Source: Aquatica leii
Lineage: Eukaryota > Arthropoda > Insecta > Coleoptera > Lampyridae
NCBI GenBank assembly: GCA_035610365.1
Contig: CM069432.1
Coordinates: 276,557,482 to 276,621,481, forward strand
DNA length: 64,000 nucleotides
Reading direction: 5' to 3'
The notes under the pieces were generated by a model. The model saw only the letters and a program-made list of their open reading frames with translations, did no database searches and was not told the origin of the DNA. Made by a program: the position numbers and the translations under genes. Shown piece by piece: positions 11,071-22,899 of the stretch (its first letter is position 1; the number at the start of each line of letters is the position of its first letter).

Positions 11071-13547
11071 CACCAGAGTACCCGCGCTCGTTTAATAACA
11101 AATGTACCCGCGCGGCGGGGATTCCCTCAATATTGTATCTTTGTATTTTCTTTATCATTGTTAGTGTGGAAGTATGTAATTTTTTAATGTTTTTATCATT
11201 AGTTGTCTAGTACGTTTCTAAATTTTATTAGCATTGTTTCAACATTGTTTTATTTATAAAATGTGTTACAATTTTTTCACAAAACACTATCTAATTTTGG
11301 AGTTGTAGACTTTTTTATATAAGATCAATACAAATAAAAAAAAAAATAAAGTAAAAATACATACTGTATATAAGATAAAACATTATATAATATAGACTAA
11401 GGATAAATGGTATACAAATATGCAAGAAAACGAATGATTAACAAATTCAATAAAGTAAATTTTACGTAGTCTATTTATTCCGAATCATGTTCATGCCCAA
11501 TTTCTGCAGCTGAACACTCTTTGCATTTTACGGTAGTGTGTTCCTTGCAAATGTGCTTGTTACATACTGAACACAACGTTTTAGTTTTGCGATTTTTTTT
11601 TGATGGACAGAAAGCACATCTCGCTTCTGTTACATTTTGCTGTTGAGATACACTTACTGTATTCTTCTCTATCTCCAGCAATTCACAAAGTCTTAGTTTC
11701 ATCGACTGTGGAATGTTTGTTTCATAAATTCGTCTTTTGCCTTGTTCATAGACTAGGGAAAGGCCAAGTGACGCCAAAAAGTTTTGTCTCTTCATCTTAT
11801 GCCTACTGTTTTCTTTGAATATTACGTAAGAATTCACTCCAGACACGTTGAGCAAAAAATAAAATATTACTAAAGGCCACCTATTTGCTTTTCTTGACAC
11901 AGAATATTTTTTCTGAAGTGCATCGTTCAAGTCAACACCACATTTTGTGGAATTGTAGGTAATGATTATTTCCGGTTTTGATGCTTCTCCGCTTTCAATA
12001 TTAATTGCATCGTCATGATGAAGCGTTGATAGTAATAATACCATTTTGCTTGCCTTTGCTTTATAGGAAACAATTGTACATTCATTACTGAAACCGAACA
12101 TAGAACTATTGAGCGGTCTTTTCACTGATTTTGCAATAAACATAGCAGGTATTTCTTTTTTATTTTTTCGTAAAGTGCCTACTAGAGTCAGTTCTTTCCC
12201 CAAAAGATCTTTAGCAAGAGGCACAGATGTAAATAAGTTGTCGCAAGTCACATTTCGACCACTTTTTTCAATGTGATTTACCATACGCTTGACAACTTCG
12301 CCACTTCGAGAATCAACCCAGTAAGGTCCTGGAGGCTGATTACGAATAAATACCTCTAAGTTTGAGCAATAATATGATTTGGCGTCGCAACGTGCCCATA
12401 CCTTTACGCCGTATTTTCTCGGTTTGGTCGGCATATAAACACAAAAACTGCACCTGCCTCGAAAATTTAGTAGCATTTCATCCACCGTAACATATGGGCC
12501 GTGGGTATAATAAGTTTTACATTTTTTCCCAAATTGGTCAAATATTCCTCTTATACAGTATAATTTGTCTACCGATTTTTTAAGACGTCTATTGACATCT
12601 AAAACATCGTCAAAAATGATCGTATTGGATAGGAAACGGAATCGATTTTACTCTGAACTAAACGAAAAATTTCTATTCCCGTTCCATTATTATTCCACAG
12701 ATCTACTACATTTTTGTGATTTGAATGACAGAAACCAGCAAAGAATAGGAATCATATAAAGGCTTTTATTTCAATTAGGTCAGTCTCGCGGATGTCTCTG
12801 GGCCTATTCGCATAATTTGGCTGCACACTTCGAATTTTTATGTTCGTAAATTCTACGATCTCATTGATCATTTCTTCAGTAAAAAAAAGTTGACACATAT
12901 TCTGAATATTTGTGATATTATTCGCCTCGTGTTTAGGTCCAGGAAGTCCTTTAATGATATTTTCACGCCTGGTACGCTTCCGTTTTCTGATAAGATGCAT
13001 ATTCCAAACCGTTGCGCCATCTTTATCTACGTAAGTTGGTTCGCTAGTATCATCTTCAGACTCGCAACTTTCTTCTGATTCGCTTCCTTCTTCAGGGTGT
13101 GCTATAATATATTATTCTACAACATCACTGTAGTCTGACAAAAATTGCTCATCATCTTGTTGTGAATATTCGCTTACATGAACTTCTTGTTCTTCGTCAT
13201 TTCACTTCTGAAGCATTCGTAATATTTTTAACCCACGGCTGCTTTCCATATGTGTCAATAAACATACACAGATATGTAGAAACCAAATAAACACGAAAAA
13301 TGCACAAAAATTGCAAAACTAAGTAGAACACGTAAAATAACAACGATACCCGCAAGGCGGGGATTCCCCGTAAATGCGCAACTTTTCAGTCTGAAACCAC
13401 TAAACGAACTGCTGTACTCGGTAATGGATCGTACCTGTCCTAAATGACAATTAGATATGGCGGAGGCCCCCTCCCACAACATGCTGACAAGTTCTGTAGG
13501 ATTTACGTTTTAAGCGGGGATTCCCCGCCTACGCGGGTACTCTGGTG
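11071..13547 (-). mobile_element. piggyBac-like transposon nested in the pogo element
   Basis: The ends are inverted copies of CACCAGAGTACCCGCG (11071 onward, and its complement ending at 13547). They are followed inward by subterminal repeats of CCCGC..GGCGGGGATTCCC near 11100, 13347 and 13515. The 2477-bp length is typical of autonomous piggyBac elements. TTAA flanks the left end (11067-11070); at the right end the flank reads AGGT, so the second TTAA has been lost. It carries one transposase gene on the minus strand. Confidence 0.88.
11475..13249 (-). pseudogene. piggyBac-type transposase, nearly complete but inactivated
   Basis: Translation starts at MESSRGLK (13249) with an acidic N-terminal region. 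The conserved core then follows: DLIEIKAFI...FLFFAG, FRLVQSK, VTVDEMLLNFRGRCSF, KPRKYGVKVWARCD, NVTCDNLFTSVPLAK (catalytic Asp) and KCGVDLNDALQKKYSV (Asp-x-x-Asp region). The C-terminus has a Cys/His-rich zinc-binding tail (CAFCPSKK, CSVCNKHICKEHT, CKEC), as usual for piggyBac. Defects: stops near 13206 and 13115, a TGA near 12752 where a Gly is expected, and a frameshift near 12640. From about 12635 to the stop at 11475 the frame is continuous (over 380 codons), so the decay is recent relative to most repeats here. Confidence 0.88.
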
Positions 13548-13778
13548 AGGTGCCCCATCTTACCCCACCCTAAACCCCATCTTGCCCCAGGGATGGCATT
13601 TGCACTTTTTTATGTTTTATTCTATTTAGCATATATTTTAAGCTAATTTTTTATAATGGATTATTGATTAGTATAATGTAGAGGTTACATAAATAAATTT
13701 ATGACCAATTTTCTTAAAAAATAAATGTTGTAGATTGTTTTAAACCTTAACGTCCCCATCTTGCCCCGTCCACCCCTA

Positions 13779-14395
13779 ATTACTAGTTTGAGTCATAAAC
13801 GAATTTACTGTAAAGTTATCAGCATAGAACGAAAGTATGTAAAATAAAATTTGAGTAAATTTTCAATGTTGAAATTGTATCAACAGTCAGGCAATTGTAA
13901 AAATTATTATTATTATTAAATTATTTTTTTGGGATAATAATGTTTTATGGTGAAAGTTTTATGTCTAAAATTATTATTATTATTAGCGTTATAAATCTGT
14001 TAATATTAGAGAAGAGAATCATGTTAAAGTAAAGTTCATCTTTTTAATGCTTTTTTATAACCAGTAGCGCATTTGTTTAATATTAATGGGAAAAAAAATA
14101 GTAGCATCGGTAAATTTTTATTTCATTTGTAGCATGCAGCGCCGCCCAATAACAAAACGGAGTAACATCTTAAGGGTAGAAGGGACACAACGCCGCTATT
14201 AACAGATTGAGTAAAAAAAGGAAAACCCAAATGACCGATATGGCACTGAGAGCGTTCGTGAACCCAATCAGAAAAAAACGTTTTAGGATATAAAGTCAAA
14301 ATTGCGTACAAAGAAAGAGGAGAGTTTTAAACGAAGGTTTTAAAATCCCTGACGCGGTGTAAAAACGAAAAAAGTTGCATACGGGAGTTTTTCTT
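13779..14395. other. AT-rich spacer without recognised features
   Basis: Simple ATT/TTA runs occur near 13905 and 13975. No coding similarity was seen on either strand; the segment separates the pogo element from the next dispersed repeat. Confidence 0.4.
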
Positions 14396-15120
14396 TTGAA
14401 AGGTCAGAGAGCAAATTTAATATTTTCTTTTCTTTGTCTTTGGCAATTGATGGGTCGCTTATAAGATTAGTCTTACCTTTTTTGCGCTCAAAGATCACCT
14501 AAAGAATGTAATAAAAATGCATGTCGATTATTTCATGTCACGAAATGTTTTTATTGCAAGTCCAGTCTGCTATAAGTCTTCTTTAGATATGACAGGGAAT
14601 CGCGAACGCGACAAACTGTTGCAAAAAAACAATTTTTAAACTGTGGATGCACACTTCCAAAGGGGAAATCCCCACTTTGAAACTTTTACATCTGAAAGGA
14701 TGTGGCAACGTAGCTCGAATCGTGTTATAATCTTAGAAGCTGTTGAATTGTGAACCGTTATAAAGCTCTGGTAAAGTCCAGTAATCATATTGTTTTGTTT
14801 TTTTTTAAACACGTGTCAACTAATTGAGTTTAGTGAAACAATTGCCAAGGATCACGCGATATAAATTGTTTATTTAATCTGACCGTAATCAATCAAAGTC
14901 TGACAAAATTTCTGAAAGTTCCACTTTGGCTTTAAAATTTATCCGAATGCTTTTAACCGTATCTAAGCCAGCAGAAAATGGCAGTCAGTGGATGTGAGGC
15001 TCAATTTGTTCGACCTTTTCTTGCATAATATGCTTGTGAGCGCAATATGAGACTATTTGAGTTAACACCTTCCGATAGTTGCAAGATTTGTGATATCTGT
15101 GAATTTTTTTACTATTTAAT
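14396..15120 (+). repeat. Dispersed repeat family 2, copy 1 (internally deleted)
   Basis: The sequence beginning AGAGAGCAAATTTAATATTTT and passing through TCTTTAGATATGACAGGGAAT, AAACTGTGGATGCACA and TTCTGAAAGTTCCACTTTG matches 37345-38000 and, from TCTGAAAGGATGT onward, 42056-43310. This copy lacks the region that carries the unknown reading frame in the other two. It jumps from GCTTGTGAGCGCAATAT to a tail (TTCCGATAGTTGCAAGATTT) that copy 3 has at about 43260. A MULE transposase starts 150 bp downstream. Confidence 0.75.
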
Positions 15121-15266
15121 CTAGTAGTCTTTGAAACAAAATGTCAAACAATTATTACAAGCGTTCACATAAGTTGCCATTATTTTCTAGACACAAGTCT
15201 TCACAGTAGAATTTAAACTGTTCTTCAATACATTTGGTTTTTAGTGGTTAAAACCAACAAAGAATT

Positions 15267-15911
15267 TTGATAATTTCCACCCAAAGAAATTTACCTCTAA
15301 TAAAGAACTGTAATCACTGGTATGCTGATGGAACATTTACGTGTACTCCTCCATTATTTGGTCAGGTGTATACAATTTATGGCGTACAATATAGCAACGT
15401 TGTACGGACTGTTTATGATCTTCTTTCCAATAAGAATAAAGAAACGTACACTCGACTCTTTCAAGAATTAAAAACCTTAAAACCAGGTTTACCTACAGCA
15501 ACATTAATGGTAGATTTTGAAAGAGCCACAATTAATGCTATAGAAGGAGAGTTTCCTGAAATCAGAATCCGTGGCAATGTTTGTAGAGAAACGTGCAACA
15601 TGATTGTAACGAGATTATACAGAAGACGCGAATTTTGCTCTACGACCGCTGGCTGCTCTTGCGTTTGTACCCGAAGTAATGTTGCAACGTTCGAAGAGAT
15701 ATTGGACAGCAAATTTTACAGGCAAATTAAAATGTTGCAGTCACCATTCATAAATTATTTTGAAAATATGTGGATAGGCTGTTTCGACCGACGACATCAA
15801 AGGAGACAACCTCAGTTTTCAAGAAATCTTTGGAATTATTTTGAATTTATACAGGAGGATATACCATGGCACAAATCTAAATTTATGGAAATTTATCAAT
15901 TCGTTTTTTAA
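15267..15911 (+). pseudogene. MULE (Mutator-like) transposase fragment
   Basis: The frame contains NHWYADGTFTCTPPLFGQVYTI, where the first catalytic Asp of the MULE domain lies in WYADGTF. Further blocks are VYDLLSNKNKETYTRLFQEL, TLMVDFERATINAI (second Asp) and, near the end, YFENMWIG, typical of the MULE/FLYWCH-associated transposases common in insects. The expected 'FH..Q' segment after the second Asp is replaced by an altered stretch, and neither N-terminal zinc finger nor C-terminal tail is present. It is a truncated central piece of an element. No inverted ends were found. Confidence 0.8.
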
Positions 15912-16250
15912 AAAGTTGAGCAGTTGAGTTGGAAACAAACCGCCACGTAAAAAAATGCGGAGCAACGAATAAAAACCATTTGTCAACAATATGACAACTC
16001 GTTCAATTTGAAAGGTTTAAGAGGAATTGGCCATAACTTCCAACTACAGATAAATAATAAATGACAAAGGCTATGTGAAAACCGATATTACAGTATATAT
16101 TATATTACATTACAGATATAAATAGCAAATCAACAAACAAAATCAATAAAATGAAAACAAAAATTTTAAACCCGCCAGTTATTACCTGTCAGTTCTAAGC
16201 CTAGGTAAAATGTAAAAGAAAGTTGAATGCATTTTGGAACAAATTACTTA
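15912..16250. other. Short spacer without recognised features
   Basis: Stops occur in all frames; some similarity to the MULE C-terminal basic tail may continue for about 60 bp, but nothing else is identifiable. Confidence 0.3.
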
Positions 16251-16254
16251 CAGT

Positions 16255-16640
16255 GTTGTGGGACGGTCTACATCTACTTAATACCAGCTCGTCGTTTACT
16301 TTTTAAGTATAAAAAATAATTGCCCGCGTCTTATGGACACGCGACTAAATGTGCGCGACACTTTCCCGCGCGACCTTTTGTCGCCGACGACCTTTTTTTA
16401 TAAATTCGCTAAAAATAATTCGTCTAAAGTTTATCCTTGTTAATCCTTTCTCGCCAGTTCAGTCTTCGACGTCCTCATTTCTTTCTACCTACAGGTTTCC
16501 ATTGTAAGATTTGCGTCGACAACCTTTCTTTTCCCAAGCGTTGAACGTGGCTGTATCATATGCTACATGTCATTATTTACGTATTTGGGATAAATGATAA
16601 TTTGTAATAAAATTCAAGAGTGCACTGGTCTTTCGCCGTC
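16255..16640 (+). other. Possible solo LTR or promoter-like segment
   Basis: A locally GC-rich block (GCCCGCGTCTTATGG, GCGCGACACTTTCCCGCGCG) is followed by TATAAATTCG near 16399, a TTCAGTC initiator-like word near 16460 and AATAAAATTC near 16608 before GTGCACTGG. This TATA-initiator-polyA order is what an LTR would show. A TG start could be TGTTGTGGGACGG at 16254, but no CA end or target duplication was confirmed, so this is a tentative call. Confidence 0.3.
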
Positions 16641-17183
16641 ACTGCCTCTGATAAAGTAAAATTGATACTAATAGATGAGAAGGGTTTGCTCGCTCATTTC
16701 TACTTTGATTGTCACTGCAATCGCAGGGGTTTTTACGCGTTTTGCTAAATCCAATAATGCTGCAATATAATTGGGATACTAGAGCAGAATTTAAGCAAGT
16801 AAAATTTTGTTATAATTACGGCCGCCATGTTGCTTCAATACCATAAATTTCCTTTTAAAAAATTTGCCAAGGTTAAAATGGCTTTCTCTCCCAACCAGTT
16901 ATTAATTAGGGGGAATTATATCCTTTGATGTGCATGAAGATTATCAATCATTAATCTCCAGACGTTTTTTCGTTGAGAAATGTCTATATGATAGTTAAGA
17001 CCTTAAGTCTGAAGCAAACGAATACCAAGTATCATATTGAAAAACTATTTACTTATGTGTAAATTGTAATGTGAATATTTTAGGGCGTTGTGCTTGTGTC
17101 TGTTATAATTAATAATTATTTGTTCTTAACAATTTAAATCGTAGATCACACTAAAAATGTATTTGCCGTCTTAATGGTTAAAG
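16641..17183. other. Spacer without recognised features
   Basis: AT-rich, no coding similarity on either strand. It ends where the hAT terminal sequence begins. Confidence 0.35.
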
Positions 17184-18960
17184 CAATGGTTCCTAAACTC
17201 TTTTGACCTACGAACCACTTTTTATAGTCAAAACTTGCGTACGGGCCCATGAGTGAAAAAACTACTTAAATGCATAAATATTACAAATTTAACTTTGATG
17301 TCTTGAATTGTAAATGATGACGTAAGCATAAAATAGAAATAAAACATTTTGTCAAAAAGTATTTATCAAAATTATAACTGTTGTTTTAAAATACAAAAAC
17401 AATGTCAATGACTTGGATGAACTGTTGGGATATGAGTGTATTTAGTATGTCCGGCTCAATATTTGTGGGTAGCAACCGCAAATCATCACCAGTATTAATT
17501 TCCAGTCGGTTTTTTTTTTATTGTGATGAGGCTTATAACAGCACCTAATCCACGTCCTACTAAATAGAAAAAGGGAAAAGCAAACAACAGCTTTTGTACA
17601 GTAACCCACAAAGATGGATATAAAATTGGGATCTGTTTTTGTAACCAGAAGTTGTCGTATCCTTGTTTAAACATTGGTTTGAGCTCCTCGTTTGTGGATA
17701 ATTCAATAAGTTGCTCTTGTATTATAGTATGTATTTATCTGTATTTGTACTCTTAGTTTTACTACTTGCAAAAGAGTTCAACACCCAGTCGAGAATATCC
17801 AACTAAAGAATGTTTTCAAACCTTTGGCTAAAATCCAAATGAAGCGCCGTTAAGTGTTGACAATAAGCAAACAATTCTTTATTTCTATTTTGCAATTTTG
17901 AAAGATTTGGAAACCGAGAACATTCTTTTTTTCCCAAGTTTTGTTTGTACAGCAAAAGTTTTGCAACAAACGCAGATATTACTTTTAGCTTTGATTAAAT
18001 TTAATGTGTTACCTTGTAGTTTGAAATTATTCTTGTTAAATCTAGCAAATAAATCAATCATATAAGCTATGTCAATTTTGATATAATTAAACTGTGTCGC
18101 AAATCATTGTTTTTACTCTCCAGAAATTCTAACACTGAATCAAAAAGCGAATAGAAGCCATCCAAACATGAACTTTTAGATAAACAACGTATTTATGTGT
18201 TAAGTAGCAAACCATTACAGTGATCATCATTTTCCAAACAAAGTTGAACAAATAATCTCTCATTTAAGGCATTTTGATATTTAACTGCTCCAATGACATA
18301 ATGTAGTGATTCATGCAAACGTTCACTAACGGTTTTTGCGACCAAATAATGTCGATGAATGACACAGTGTATCAATAATCCATTCGGTATAGCGTGTTTT
18401 AAATATTCTAGAAAGCCTCGGTGTCGTCCTACCATCGTCGGAGCACCGTCAGTAGCAACGAAGATGATATTAGTAAAGGGTATAGCTTTGACATCAAAAA
18501 ATCTTTTTAATTCAGTGAATAACGTTTCATCTTTTTTATTAGTTTCTAAACATTTAGCAAATAACAATTCTTGGGAATTCAAATTAAGTAGTTGCATAAA
18601 AAGTTTTCTACACACTGAACCATTTCGTCGTTTGTCCGTATTACCTCATTTATAGTTACTAGAATAAGCTCTTCATAAATATTGTGCGGCTTTCTGGACT
18701 TCGTAATCATTAAAGAAATATCGTAAGAAGCACGCAGTCCATCGTCATCTCTCTTAGATGTTGTCTCTATGAGTTCTTGCAATGTCGGTGTTTTTAAATA
18801 TTTTTCTTTGATTGTTTGAAAAGAAAAACGTTAAGGCTTTATTTTCTTGCAACAATAGATTTTTATTAAATGTACCTTAAGCTTAGAAGGTTTCGTTAAA
18901 TCGTTTGACATCGTTTATATAATTTCGTACCTATGTAAATTATTCCCATTACTTTTACAG
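17184..18960 (-). pseudogene. hAT-family transposase remnant (ZBED/FAM200-like)
   Basis: On the minus strand the blocks occur in the right order: ISLMITKSRKPHNIYEELIL, FTNIIFVATDGAPTMVGRH, LLIHCVIHRHYLVAKTVSE, ALNERLFVQLCLENDD and finally, near 17470-17530, the dimerisation-region words NRLEINTGDDLRLLPTNIEPD, read across two frames. The terminal CAATGGTTCCTAAACTC at 17184 resembles the CAGTGGTTC ends of Charlie-like hAT elements. Many stops and shifts and a missing catalytic stretch after 'INEVIRT' show it is dead. The opposite terminal repeat was not found. Confidence 0.75.
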
Positions 18961-19925
18961 TTTCTTATAGAGTTAATTCTTCTTAACAATTTATTCAAAT
19001 AAAAATTTTTTATTTCTCTTATATAATTTTGTACGTATGTAAATTATTCGAAATATTTTTACAGTTTCTTCAATCGTGTACATATCACTTCAAAATGGTT
19101 TTATGACAACATAACCTTAAAAAATATATAGATATTTCTTCTTATCATTGCTTATAGTCATGTGGTGACCACACCAGTTTTTTTTGTATAGCACTAAATC
19201 TTTTGCAATGCTGTTTATTAACAGTTGCAAAACAGACACATAAAAAGAAACCAAATTTTGGAAACCAATGGGACAGCCATCGTTCCAAAGGCTTTGCCAA
19301 TAAGCATCAAGCTGTATCTGAGTTTTTTGTAAAATTAAAACCTACCGAATCATATTATGATATAAAAAAAATTGAACGCTTAGAAAGTAGAAAGGTAGGT
19401 AAGCTTTCTACTTAAATGTTTCCAAACTCCACGAGACAGTACTGTAGATACTAACTTGGAAGTGAAGAAGACTTATTTTAATAACATTTTTTTCTATCCA
19501 ATTCAATATCAGTTTTAGAACACCTGCAGACTTTGTTGCAGGCTAAAAATCTAAATAAAGGTTTCAACAAATGAGCAAGATAAATTTAGAATTGTTCTAA
19601 AACTAAGAGTTCATAAAACGTCCGCTAAGCAGTTTAACGGCATTATAAAGAAAGATGTCCCAAACAATATTCCTTCTTATTTTGACTTGCGGCAAGTGCA
19701 GCTTTTACCTAAAGTTGCCACGTTACAGTTAGAATTATATAATGTGCATCACATATCTTCAAACTAAACGCTTGTTTTATACTCTTGAAGCAAAAATCAG
19801 GCAGGAACTAAAGTACAGTATCCAGAAAACTCGACTTTATTACGACTCTTATGTGACGCCAAAATAAAAACAGCTTTCATAGAACTCGTTTTCGCAATTT
19901 ATTTAAAAATTTGGTATATAATAAA
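18961..19925. other. Spacer, possibly eroded repeat
   Basis: No recognisable gene. Near 18925 and 19030 the motif 'AATTTCGTAC.TATGTAAATTATTC' occurs twice about 100 bp apart, suggesting a small local duplication. A 70-codon frame at 19203 has no recognisable similarity. Confidence 0.35.
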
Positions 19926-19929
19926 TCTC

Positions 19930-20580
19930 GTAGTAATGATATTTACCATTCTATTCCTTACTTTAGTCACTCTTGTCTTTTCCTTTAAAATTTGTTTAAA
20001 CATTTTAATGTTTCTATTTCTTTTCCTATAAAATAATTTAAAATCTTATATGGCTAATAATAAAAATCCTATTTATGTTTTAGATAAATTTGGTGTTTAC
20101 AAAATTTCGTGTTCTTCTTGTAATTCTTCTAATGTTGGTCAAACTAAAAGAAAATTCAAAATTAGATTAAAAGAACATATTTATTTTATTAATAGAAATT
20201 TAAATACTGATATCTCTAATACCTGTTCCTGCCTTTGCTAATCACATTTTGTCTGCTAGTCATTCGTTTTCTCCTGATCTCAATATTAAATTTCTTTAGT
20301 TTTGTAATAAAGGACATTATCTTAACAATCTTGAAATTTTATAAATTCATCGTCTTTTTCATCATCATTCTTCTACGTGTCTTTCTGGCTGTGTGTTTAT
20401 TTATAGTTTCAATTTGTTATTTTTGACATTTCTCAATTTAATTATATTACTGAGTATGCTCTTTTATAATTTAATGTGTTAACTATATTTTTAATAATTT
20501 ATATTATTTGTAGACATACTGATGATGACATTTAAAAACGTCGAAACATGTTTATTAAATAAATAATTTAATTGTATATT
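19930..20580 (+). mobile_element. Penelope-like element 3' fragment (GIY-YIG endonuclease)
   Basis: From 20050 the frame reads NNKNPIYVLDKFGVYKISC, then SCNSSNVGQTKRKFKIRLKEHI. This is the Cys-containing linker and GIY-YIG nuclease domain (here VYK...NVGQT with the following Arg and Glu/His) that ends Penelope-like reverse transcriptases. Other frames continue the domain (NHILSASHSFSPDLNI, CNKGHYLNNLEIL), followed by the typical tail DDDI/TFKNVETCL near 20535. The upstream piece (19930-20040) resembles the preceding linker. The reverse transcriptase domain is absent, so it is a 5'-truncated, frameshifted copy. Confidence 0.75.
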
Positions 20581-21058
20581 TAATACTTTACTTTGAGCAT
20601 GGATTACTTTAACGTTATAACAATAATTAAATTAGTTATTAAATGGAAATGTTTTAGAACAGGTATTAGCATCTATATTGTATACTTCTAAAACATTTAC
20701 ATAAAAATTACAAAAAATTTGTAAGATTATTTTACAGTTCGTTATTTAAATTATGTAAAATAGGAAAATTTGTTTGTTCGTATACATTTTGACCTTTATA
20801 TCAAATTATTATCTGTAGCATTTTTTTTGCTTGAAAGTACGTTTTATCGAAATCGAGCAAACGTATTACTTAACATTTTTATTTTTAATGAATCAAGGAT
20901 TTTCCAAAGACCTCAAAGATGTCAATGCTTTATGTTAAATTTGTCACGTGAAGAAATTCCATTCTCCCCTCCTCGAATAAACTTGTAAAGTATGAATTGA
21001 TTCGTATACAAAACGCACAGTTTAACATTTAACGACTACCATTATAGTCTTTTCAAAA

Positions 21059-21555
21059 ATGACTAAAACAGTCTTAATTTTGTGTAAGTACTTGCATTTT
21101 CTCTAAAGAATTATTACTATTTTTAACATTTTTTTTAGGTTCAATTTTAATTTTTAACGCTGTAGGCATTTACTCTCAGTTTGTTTTTGAAGATGAATTT
21201 AATAACAATAATAATCGACCAACTAATCAACGACCAACTAATCAACGACCAATTAATCAACCACCAATTAATCAACCACCACCAATTACAGAACGTGCTA
21301 CTACAACAACTTTAGCTCCGGCACAATACACAAGTTGTTTTCAAAGTTGTCGTGGCAGAACTACTCCTCAGTATAATCCTGTATGCGGTAGTAATGGAGA
21401 ATCCTTTAACAACATGGGATTATTACAATGCGCTCAAGCATGTGGACAAAGTATGTTATAAGATACGTTTTTTTTCCGTAACTCTAATTTAATTATTTTA
21501 AGGAATCACTTTTGCGTCTCCCGGTACATGCGGACCGTCTCCCGGTGGAAAATAA
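21059..21555 (+). CDS. Secreted Kazal-type protein 2 (three exons)
   Basis: Predicted exons are 21059-21083, 21139-21450 and 21503-21555; introns of 55 and 52 bp have GT...AG borders (GTAAGT...TTTTTTAG; GTATGT...TATTTTAAG). The product is 129 residues. It starts with the signal peptide MTKTVLILCSILIFNAVGIY before SQ. A linker of Asn followed by four RPTNQ-like pentapeptides is encoded by a 15-bp tandem repeat at 21225-21285. The Kazal-like domain follows with spacing C-x3-C-x11-C-x14-C-x3-C-x11-C and YNPVCGSNGESF. The tail after the last Cys is GPSPGGK, similar to the tail of gene 3. The P1-like residue is Pro. AATAAA lies 13 bp after the stop (21568). Splice phases are identical to the other two genes. 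Confidence 0.87.
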
Positions 21556-21573
21556 TGCCAATTTTTGAATAAA

Positions 21574-22195
21574 TTAATATCAACGAACTGATAAGTCCAA
21601 ACTAAAGAAACATGTGATATTACAAAATTAGTGATAAATTTTAATGACGTTTTCATTTATATAAGTAGAATTTAATTGCTTGGTAATAAATTTCGATACA
21701 TTTTATTAATGAGTTGTGATTTACAGATACATTATTTTCGTTTTATATTTACAGTTACTTACAGTAAACCTTCAAAAATGTGATAGTAAATAACTTTTAC
21801 CCATTTCATATCAATAGTTAATTTAAATTTTAATTATGCAATTGGTAAAACTAAGTTATTACATTAAAGAACATCAGTTTAACTTAATGTATTTACCTAT
21901 TAAATTACTTCTGAAACATCAAAATTTTGTATCTTTTGCAGACTAAAACTAACAATTGAGATGAAGAAGTTATTGGGTCAACGACACTTTTTATTTTTTG
22001 AAAAACAATCATTCTATTTGTTTGTCTCTGACGTAAAATAGTACATTTCTAGTGTATATTTCTTAAAATTTACAATTTTCTACTACAATGTTTCAGAAAA
22101 ATTCGCAGTTTAATATAAAAATCTTCTTCATAGTTTTTTATGTAACATATTGTGACGTTCCCCTATCTCAAATATCTAAATTCTTCTTTAACAGA
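21574..22195. other. AT-rich spacer downstream of Kazal gene 2
   Basis: No coding similarity until the gypsy fragment at about 22200. An open frame from 22088 begins with a signal-peptide-like hydrophobic stretch, but this looks accidental because it runs into gypsy gag sequence. Confidence 0.4.
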
Positions 22196-22199
22196 CAAA

Positions 22200-22585
22200 T
22201 TTTTGGAAACCCTAGACCAGGTAATACATCACAGGATTACCTAAAAAGCCTGTACCCATGTCTAGAATTAGTACATTTACTAATAGAAATCGACCTCGTC
22301 AACAAAGTTTCAATTGATCTTTCAACAATCATTTCCAGCAAACCCATAAATCAAATTTTACAATGTAGAATCTATATTAACTAGCTATCAATCACAAAAT
22401 CATGATGAAATTCAAGAAAATTATCATTATAGTGAAGATGAAAATTTTCAGGAAGAAGTCTCGCAAAATCAGACATTCCCATAATCGATCTGAATAACAT
22501 TACATCTAAACCTAAATTACCATTTAGCTGTTTGCCAAAATTACATTTAAAAATCTTAATTGATTCCGAAGCATCGAATTAAGAA
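22200..22585 (+). mobile_element. Ty3/gypsy gag C-terminus and protease start, fragment
   Basis: Across frame changes the text reads RQIFGNPRPGN, TNRNRPRQQSFN, ENYHYSEDENFQEEVSQNQT and finally LPFSCLPKLHLKILIDSEAS. An Asn/Gln/acidic-rich gag tail followed by 'L.ILID.GAS', the retropepsin active-site region (Glu where Gly is expected), is the normal gag-protease junction of 17.6-like gypsy elements. Too short to show LTRs. It may belong to the same family as the pol fragment at 32.4 kb, which begins just after the protease. Confidence 0.6.
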
Positions 22586-22899
22586 CATAATTTATACATT
22601 GTTTAAAGGGATTAGGCATAGATAACACTGGTATATAGTAGTTTTGTTGCCTTAGATATAAAAATGATTTTTCTATTTAAGCACACAATTCATGAAACTA
22701 TCAATGATTTTGTAAGATTTGCTCTGATTTTTTTTTAAATCTTTATTTTCATTTTATATTACAAAAATCGAAAAACAAGAAACAAAATAACAGATATATT
22801 TATAATGTCAGTTATGTTTCGAGAAATTAGGATACATCGAAGTAAATAAAGAGGAAAATGTCGAAAATATATTTTATATTTCCATAAAAAGCTATCAGC

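Larger units (their letters stand above)
8722..13776 (+). mobile_element. pogo-like DNA transposon interrupted by piggyBac
   Basis: The left end reads GGGGAGAGCGGGGCAAGATT after a TA (8720-8721). The right end read inward on the other strand is GGGGTGGACGGGGCAAGATG, with TA outside (13777-13778): a TA target duplication and matching terminal repeats, as in the pogo branch of Tc1/mariner. The word GGGGCAAGA is repeated several times near both ends, including an internal inverted pair around 9113-9148. Without the nested piggyBac element (11071-13547) the element is about 2.58 kb, a normal pogo/Tigger size. It encodes one transposase, now broken. Confidence 0.88.

Noticed and set aside
22088-22384. 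Open frame of 98 codons with a signal-peptide-like start (MFQKNSQFNIKIFFIVFYVT), first considered as a fourth secreted gene.
   Set aside because: Downstream frames match gypsy gag-protease text; cysteines of a Kazal domain are absent and the hydrophobic start is probably accidental.
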